Assembly: GCF_048128805.1 (NCBI RefSeq)
Contig: NC_136012.1
Span: forward strand, 9,372,121-9,436,120
Length of the DNA: 64,000 bases
Reading direction: 5' to 3'
DNA from: Centroberyx gerrardi
Taxonomy: Eukaryota; Chordata; Actinopteri; Beryciformes; Berycidae
Positions 36,901-64,000 of this stretch are shown here, piece by piece (position 1 is the first letter of the stretch; each line of letters begins with the position of its first letter). The translations under genes were made by a program, and so were the position numbers. The notes below the pieces were generated by a model. It was not told where the DNA came from, made no database searches, and was given only the letters and a program-made list of their open reading frames with translations.

Positions 36901-38303
36901 TATTTACACCACTGGCCAGTTACAGCCCGAAATATTAGCATAGCAGCACTCTGATTGGAGAGAATATATGCTATTTAATAAAGGTTAGAATATTTTATGA
37001 AAGAAGTGTACTTGATTTGGCTTCACGGTCTTGCTGGTCAACGGGGTTTCCTTTCCTTCTGTACTACTTCTCACCCATAGGTGCCCCAATCCTGCTTATC
37101 CTACATCAAGAAGAACGAAAACGAACTAACCCTTGTGTAAACCCCACCCCGCACGGTGTTCATGGGCTGAGCCTGCCTGTGGTTTGGAAAATCAGCGAGA
37201 TGGGGGACGAAATGAGGTTAAGAAAATACCTCATACATGGATGTTATATGGTACATCACTATTGCATATATGGATGATATGATAAAATAAAAGGGATGCA
37301 ATCACGGAGATGATATTCAGATATATTCAGGATGTATTGGTGTTTGCACATCATTATATGTAGCTGTGACTAATCATGCTCCAAGCCAGTGTAAAGTCAG
37401 AAAGCGTTCATCCATGCAAAAAGCCGCTATATATAGGCTAAAAACAGAGAATATCTCAAATCAAGAAGTGAAGCGCGCAACACTTAATACAACGCACACA
37501 AATCTTTTATTACATAACAAGCTTTACTGGGTTGACACACAGCCAGTGAGTGAGTGGCAACCGCTGTTACATGAAAAGACCATCATTACAACCTTTTCAG
37601 CAGCACAGAACATACAGACAGATCATACACAAATCACACACAAACAATTTATTAAGATTATGACAGGATATAAAGACCAAGAAAATACTTGCCAGATAAA
37701 TATATTCTTGACCAGAGTACAGCTATGTCTATAGAGTGGACTTTGCAGCTTAAATAGCACAAAATGACATCCATACACTTCTACTCAATTTTATGAAATC
37801 AATTTTATGAAACAATTTCTCAAAAAAAAAAAAAAAAAAAAAAAAATCCAATAATAAATACTTCTGCAATGTGCGCCACCAGGAGGCGCCAGTCGTCCAA
37901 AATGGTCCACAGATTAAATACCACTTATGTTAAGCCATCTGGTTTTGAACACATACTGAAGCAGATTGTGGGCAAAATCAAGACATTTATTAGCTATGAC
38001 ACATTTTCAAACACTTCATACAGCAAGAAATATTGTAACAATTCAGAGGATCAATAGGAGGAGATGTTTACAGGACTGACATGGTTAGAGATTTTTTAAA
38101 ATTATTTTATTACTTTTTAAATAGATTCAAATAACGGCCAGGGGAAATAAAGGAGCACTTCAATCAATCTTCTAGGTCTTGGAGAAAGCCATTTCCCTGG
38201 AAGCAGCACAAGGAGAAAAAAAGACAAAGAAAATCAACTTTTAAACACTTAACGATTGAAGTGTTTAAAGCAGTTGCAGGTGTTTGTTTTACCTGTTAAA
38301 CCT
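36901..38303 (-). other. Region between kdm2a 5' end and stx3 3' end
   Basis: No protein-coding exon is supported. Holds a poly-A run (37826-37847) and what is probably stx3 3' UTR to about 37.8 kb. On the minus strand a good acceptor (CTCCTTGTGCTGCTTCCAG) ends at 38197. With the donor ACAG/GTAAAA at 38293/38292 it suggests that the 3' UTR after tail exon 10C is spliced. Confidence 0.45.
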
Positions 38304-53101
<14,798 letters not shown>

Positions 53102-56100
53102 CTTGCCGACAGTTAATTCAACACTCTAAAACAAAATAAATATACTCTATATTGTGCGATATGTTTCAAAACCTAGTCCTAAATCTCTGAATTCCTCAGC
53201 CAGCTGGCAAGCTAGCTGTGCAACTGAAGCCCACCGCCAGAAAGAGAGAAAATCAACTCTCCAAAAGTCTTGGCAAAGGTCACTTGGAAGATGACTTTTT
53301 CTACAAAACTGTCTTTTCCGTCGTTTTCCATACAATATGGCTGCTGAGGTTAAAGCCCGTGTTTTTCTATTTGCTAAATCTCTTCGCTCAGGGGATTAAA
53401 ACAACAGTTGTGTACAGCCGTATAATCTGTCTCTCCGCTGGCCCACAGTAATCATTCTAAAACGCACTTTTCTGGCTCACGCATGCGCAACGATATCCTT
53501 GTCAACTCGGATGAAACCACGCCCTGGGCTGTCAGGAAGAGAGGTGCACCTGCACTAATGCTGCATTCGGGGCCTGTGGGAATAACCGCCGGAACGACTT
53601 TACTGGGCAAAACAACGAAGTAGAAAAGAAAAACAAAAAGTATCTGTTATAATCTTCCATACGTGGTGGATGTGAGCAAGCTAGACTGTAAACAAGGTGC
53701 TCTTTGACGGGGTATCTCAAAACGTGAAACATGTGGAAAAGGAAGGCAGGGTATACCTGAAGGAAGTGAGTGCTGACTGGTGAGGCTGAAGGTGCAGTGG
53801 CTTCTTTCTCCACCTCCTTCATATAATTACTTGAAAGTGTTCATGCGTACAAACTTGTTTGAGGCTGATGATTATTTTCAGACTTTTCATGCTTAACTCA
53901 TGCACTTACAGCGAGTAATACTTTTAAGTTCATGTTTTACAGTAAGTAGTTGTGTCATTGCGTTTTAAGAGCTATGATCACAAAAGTAATTCAGTCAGTT
54001 TTATTTGAAAAGAATATATCATTCCCTACACCGCAGATATTTTTTTGTTGGTGGCTTTAGAAATAATGAAGTCGGAGAAAATGGTGTCCATAGCAAGAAA
54101 GCTGAGGTGAACGCCAAGTTCACGTAGCAAAGTCTTCTTTTCCGTTTTTCTCATGTAACGTGAATGCAGCAGAAGGAGCCATAGAGATTCGCCTTGATAC
54201 TACCAGTGATGTAGTAGTAGATACGCCACGAGAGGCCGTGCTTTTTGCGTTTATAACACAGCGGTAACACGCCACTCTATTAAAAAATAAAGAACTCAAA
54301 TGTCTGTAGATCTTTGATATTTATTCACTAATTAATAATGATGATAATAATAATTAAACGTCATTCTTTCGCCATGCAGCTGAACAGCCGTTAAACAGTG
54401 GTTGCTAAGCGACACACACGTAACTACCGGTAGTAGTGGTGATTTTCAGTTAGTGCTTTCACCAGTTGTGCGTTTATTGGATGTGCATTGATAAACTGAC
54501 CTCTCATTGGTATACAAGCATCCATTTAGGCTCTTTATACCCTAAAATACCTTGATACTAGTCAGTATATTGCGCACTTCGAACTGAGGTCATTTATGTG
54601 AGCCTAAAAAACTGGGTAAATTTGAGTTTAGGTGGGTTCACCCACCCTCCACTTAATCCCTGCATAGGCTAGCGAAGCAGCATGGAGATATGTAGGCTAA
54701 ACAGTTACAGATGTTTCTTTTTTCCACCTCGAGATGAGCTACAGAGTGGTTGTAGGGCGATTCATTCACCCAGAAGGTCAACTAGTCACCGTGAATATGT
54801 TGTTTAAATACACAGATCGATGTCCCACCTCCACTACGGTTAAACATTTATTAGCAACACCCTCTCTTTATTAACCACACCTCTCTCTGTCACACACACA
54901 CATGCACACGCAGACCATGATCATCTGCCCTCGGACTCACTCCGTTAAGCCGATAAGGAAACGCTTTATTACGGCCCGTGAGTCGTGACTGGTGAGAGCT
55001 GGCTGCTGATGTGTTGTACTGTATCCCAGCCAGGCAGAACACAAAACAGCTGTTTTACTTTATCTCTCTCTATCTCTCTCACCCATGATGGACAGTTTGT
55101 GAAGCGTTTTTATTCGGCACACACTCGTTAACACTGGACACCGGGACGAGTAAGAAAATGTGAAAAAAAAAAATGAATTAAAAAAAAAGGGGTGCAGAAT
55201 ATGAAGGGAGGCCCATCCTGTACACCGTGTCTTTCAATTCCCCACCATTGTAGAGAGGCAGGCAATGGAGGGTGAAAGTGCTTTTGAGTTGGTGCAAAAC
55301 CAAAGACCTAAATATTACTCCAGATAATATTAACCCAGTGTTGTTAACAGCTACACCACTCCAGTCAATGTGCAGACCGAGACTCACTATTATGTAATTT
55401 TCTGTCTACTGCACTCAAACATTTGACACGTGGCATGACTGACACCTGGTGGCCATTAGATGGACCAGCAGGCCACAAATGTAAGGCTTTTTGTCTTAGT
55501 ATGATTAAATGCTTTACTTCCATTGTACTTACAACACACGGACACTTCAGCTTCATAAAAATTCAACATCTCTAGAGGTACAAAGCTCTATCATTCTACA
55601 TCAGCTTTAATCTTATCTGGATACAAGTGGTCCATAGTACAGCCATTCTACATACAACCTCTGTATACTTATTAATCCATAGGGATAACATTTCAGTGCC
55701 ATTACATAAGACACAAACTCCTATACAGTACTGCCATAGCAGTGATTGTACACAGCAGGTACCAGTTACCACAGCTATGTTCTTAACAAGCCTCTATGAA
55801 TCGTTGACAATGGCACAACCAGCAAGAGACAAAAGGTTTTGAATTCGGCTATTAGGAGCTACCCACACATCCAGCATCTCGAAACACACAGGGAAATTAA
55901 TCCAAAAACAAGGCCATGTTATATTGAGAATGTTTTTATTCAAAGTTTATTCCCCTTAGTGCTTCCAGTACGCCTTACAACAGCATTATCTGAGCTTGGT
56001 AAGTGCAGTGGAGGGTGCTCGATGATGAAGAGTAGCACGTCGCCATGCCAACAACAACACTAGGGTGGGTGTGTCTTATACAGTGAAATTAGAACCACAA

Positions 56101-56278
56101 CTTTTTTTCCACCAAGTTTTTTTTTTTCTTAGTTTTTAAAACACAAAACAAAAAAAGTTCAAAAATAAAAATAAATCTGCAACGGGATTTTACAGTAAAG
56201 GGGGCGAAACTCCGACAACTTCCTGTCCACGGTGGGTGGGGGGGTGGGGTGGGGGGAGAGGGGACGTTAGGTAACAGG
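53102..56278. other. stx3 5' region and ran 3' UTR
   Basis: Next to the stx3 ATG a possible acceptor (TTTATTTTGTTTTAG) sits 24 bases upstream on the minus strand, so the 5' UTR is probably split, with a GC-richer block near 53460-53540 as likely start. The middle (53.6-55.1 kb) shows nothing coding. On the right, ran 3' UTR extends down the minus strand; two AATAAA signals (TTTATT at 55935-55940 and 55946-55951) mark its likely end. Confidence 0.5.
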
Positions 56279-58538
<2,260 letters not shown>

Positions 58539-59640
58539 TGTCGAATCTGTCGTGGTTTCTGGTGATCTATTTGAAACAAGACAATGCGGGACGGTTAGTT
58601 CTCCATCGTCGTATCTGGAAGTTGTAGGACAGATCCTGAGATAGTATTATAGTAATTATGCGATCCGATTTTGGAAAAGTTACTATGCAGCAAGAGTTTC
58701 GCCGCAGTACGTTAACTTGATGGCTCCAACCAGCGTGCTTCTGTCGCTTTTGGGCGGTACATCTAGCTAGCAGCTAGACAATTAGCCATAACCAATTCTA
58801 GCAATTTCTTTTCAAGCTAACGGTATCTGTGGAAGCTTTCCGACACTCTGCAAACGGGGTTAACACCTGTTATACTCAAACCGCAATATACGCCAACCCG
58901 TTATAAATGTTACATCGGACCTTAAATTAGTAACAAAACAACACTACAAGCTCACTTGTTAACCCGTATATCAAAGCGGACAGTTTGCTAGCTAGCTAAC
59001 ATTAGCTAACGCTAAATGCTAGCAGTTTGAGTGCGCCATACGACGCGCGACCGCACTTTTTTCTTGTTCGACTGGAACAATCAGACTGGAAAGCATCTAA
59101 TATGTTCCATGTCGCAGTTGATGATCAATTTTAGCAAAAATAAAACTTTGTACACTACGAAATAGTTTAGCGCATTTGAATTTTACTACAACCGCCATCG
59201 GATCAGAAAATCAGAGTAAGAAGAACGTTGAAAAGAACAATGCAGTGAAATGAGGGAGAGCTATACTTGCTAGCCCGTTAGCTAAGACGGCATGGAAGCC
59301 ATTCTTTTCACAAAGCTAATGGGCTAGCGGTGAGTTAGCAAGAAATCAATGGACAAATCTGCCTGATAACTTCCCACGTGGTAACACTTATAACGCCACA
59401 TAGACCAAAAGAGCTTCTAAGATATACCTTAAAGTTTGTCGTTGTTTAAATCCACTTTCCCGATAACCACAAATTTGAATGTAGGATGGCACGGTATGAG
59501 GGAAAATGTTGAGACTCACCCGGTTTTGCTGCGAAGAGGGAAAGAGTAAATGGCTGCGTTCGCGGGAGATTCAGCGTGGACTATGAGTCAGTTTCCGCCC
59601 TTGTCATGTGACCACCTCAGCGGCAAAAACGTATTTGATT
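58539..59640 (-). promoter_or_regulatory. ran: ran 5' non-coding exon, intron 1 and promoter region
   Basis: On the minus strand a donor (CAAAACCGG/GTGAGT) lies at 59518 after the pyrimidine-rich leader TTTACTCTTTCCCTCTTCGC, and a matching acceptor (TTTCAAATAG) ends at 58567, giving a non-coding first exon just above 59519. Upstream are TTTCCGCCC (E2F-like, about 59591), TGAGTCA (AP-1-like) and TCATGTGACC words. The intron holds many GCTAGC/GTTAGC words (58766-59340). The promoter call is from position and motifs only. Confidence 0.55.
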
Positions 59641-60413
59641 TAGTGCATTCACATTCATAGAACCTCCTTCATTCACAGACAGGCTGTTAACATTTTTGCT
59701 TTGGAACTCAACACAAGGATGTAAAAGACATGATCCATCATGTGGATCTGTCTAATGGAGCGACTTATATAAAGACATGCAGAAACCTATCTCAACTATG
59801 TGCCACTAATCTATCGTATTATACACTGCATTTCTTGGCACAACTTATACAAAGCAATCAGTTGTAGTCTTCTTGCCTCATCTGCATAATTTATAACATA
59901 TATATAATACATGTTAAGTGTTTGTATTTTGATTAGAATTAAAACACAGCCCTGACAACACAAACACATGTACAGTCTGTATGAGTCAGTTAAAATAAAA
60001 AAAACACACAAAACACATCATTTACTTGATAATATGAAGACCTTTAATAGCCCAACATAACATAAGTGCACTCTTTCAAAAATGTCCTGCTACTTAAGTC
60101 ACTTAGATGCTGTCAGTGCATCAGAAATGGTTTATCACAGGTTGCATATAGGCTATATGGGCCCGCAATACAGATTATATCAACATCAACAAAGTGCATT
60201 ACATGGATCATCCACAACAGTATTTGTGCGTTTGTATATTTGTGCGTGTTTTTATGGGTTCCTGACGACAAGAGGTACTGCCCTGCTCATAGGACTCACT
60301 GGTATATCTGCAAAGCTAAGTGAATCTCTTTAAAGCATATTAGAATCATTGCGTATATAATTTGCAGGTCGGACACGCCGTCTCCGCAGGCAGTTTACGG
60401 TACAGCAGTCGGT
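59641..60413 (-). other. ndufs8 3' UTR and spacer to ran
   Basis: No coding exon is seen. An ATTAAA polyadenylation-type signal on the minus strand (TTTAAT at 60043-60048) would end ndufs8 about 370 bases after its stop, leaving under 500 bases to the ran promoter. Open frames here on the plus strand are not supported. Confidence 0.5.
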
Positions 60414-63072
<2,659 letters not shown>

Positions 63073-64000
63073 CTCGGCAGCAGACTGGACAGACAGAGAT
63101 GCAGTGTAACCGACATTGCTGACATACATGAACTGAAAGGCTGCACAGTGACTGAGGAAACCTGCGTTGTTGCAACCCTGTGACCAGAGGAAGCTCTTCT
63201 CTGAGGGAGGGAGGAGGGAGGGGGGAGAGGGAGGGAGACTGCCAGCTGATTGAGTACCAGCATCATGTAATCTCCCGCCCTAAATCCCTGGATTTAAGTC
63301 AGTCTTACCCTACAAATCAAAGCCCGTTAGAAAAAATGTGCGCTCCTCAGCGGTATTCACAAACCTGTACGGATATTTAGTTATTTTCTCACAAACAGCC
63401 TTTGAATGACTTAATTGCCTGGTATATGACTATGTGCTGATAACACCGAGCTGCGTGTCCTGAAATGATGACATGTTGCAATTGCGTCGCTCACCAATTT
63501 CACAGTGTCATAACCAAGGAGGTTCTATAACAAACTAAGTCAGGCAGAGTGACAGCCTAATGAACTCAATGTGCTGCATATTCATGAAGCCTAAGGTAAT
63601 TTCTAACTATAACAAGACCGCCTTTATCATCATCGTTCACTGGACTTACCTCTTTCACAACTCTGACCACCGGTAGACAGCAGACAGCACTCTGAGCTGC
63701 GCAATTGGTTTGTGCGTGTTTGTGCTGCGTTCAGGTGCACCTCGTAAGCTCCTACGTCTTATTACGAAAGTCGTTAATAGTGCTCATTCAACTCCCTTTG
63801 GTCGGAAATAACTAAAACAAAATGGACACTGTAACAAAAGCAGTTTTTGTGGTTGTTGTATTTTTTAGCAAAGTGACAACAGAAACATACAACATTAATT
63901 ATTTACATAAAATGCCAAACAATATAACAAATCACATGTTCTCCGTCCCCTAAACGTGACATCTTGGCAATTCGAGTATCAAAGAAGATCCTGACTTTCC
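63073..64000 (-). promoter_or_regulatory. ndufs8: ndufs8 5' UTR and upstream region
   Basis: The ATG exon begins 15 bases upstream at acceptor CTCTGTCTGTCCAG. A good donor (GAAAGAG/GTAAGT) at 63650/63649 on the minus strand marks a non-coding first exon extending above 63650. Transcription would start around 63.7 kb. The rest to 64000 shows nothing recognisable. Confidence 0.5.

Overview
This 64 kb window is nuclear DNA from a teleost fish, probably a percomorph-type genome. All recognisable genes are vertebrate genes split into short exons by GT-AG introns. The introns are compact and full of CA/GT and GA microsatellites, small non-autonomous DNA transposons (mostly hAT-like, with TAGGGCTG-type ends) and tRNA-derived SINEs. 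There are no bacterial, organellar or CRISPR features.

Layout. At the left edge is a possible last exon (485-781, +) of an unrecognised membrane protein. Next is a complete STAP-family adaptor gene (stap2-like, 2551-8503, +). It runs tail-to-tail into five genes that all lie on the minus strand: ankrd13d (19432 to 9829), kdm2a (36202 to 22069), stx3 (53101 to 38304), ran (58538 to 56279) and ndufs8 (63072 to 60414). I reconstructed stap2, stx3, ran and ndufs8 exon by exon. Reading frame stays open across every junction, giving 373, 289/285, 215 and 212 residues. ankrd13d and kdm2a were reconstructed domain by domain (about 17 and 22 coding exons).

Functions. These are housekeeping or signalling genes rather than one pathway: a PH-SH2 adaptor, a ubiquitin-binding endocytic adaptor, a JmjC/CXXC/PHD/F-box/LRR histone H3K36 demethylase, a plasma-membrane t-SNARE, the Ran GTPase, and the two-[4Fe-4S] subunit of mitochondrial complex I. 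The kdm2a-ankrd13d-ndufs8-stx3 group resembles human 11q12-q13, while ran beside a syntaxin recalls the human STX2-RAN pair on 12q24 (gene positions from memory).

The most interesting part is the 3' half of stx3. Two equal-length, same-phase exons (9A and 9B) encode alternative second halves of the SNARE motif, followed by three alternative tail exons (10A, 10B, 10C) that each encode a different membrane anchor and stop codon. On the transcribed strand, exon 9B is preceded by a 137-nt uninterrupted CU repeat and a UGCAUG element. These look like PTB- and RBFOX-type control sites for a cell-type splice switch comparable to mammalian STX3A/STX3B. Other points worth attention are dinucleotide repeats abutting many splice sites, a transposon end that forms the 3' splice site region of the kdm2a CXXC exon, and GCTAGC/GTTAGC-rich tracts at three gene 5' ends.
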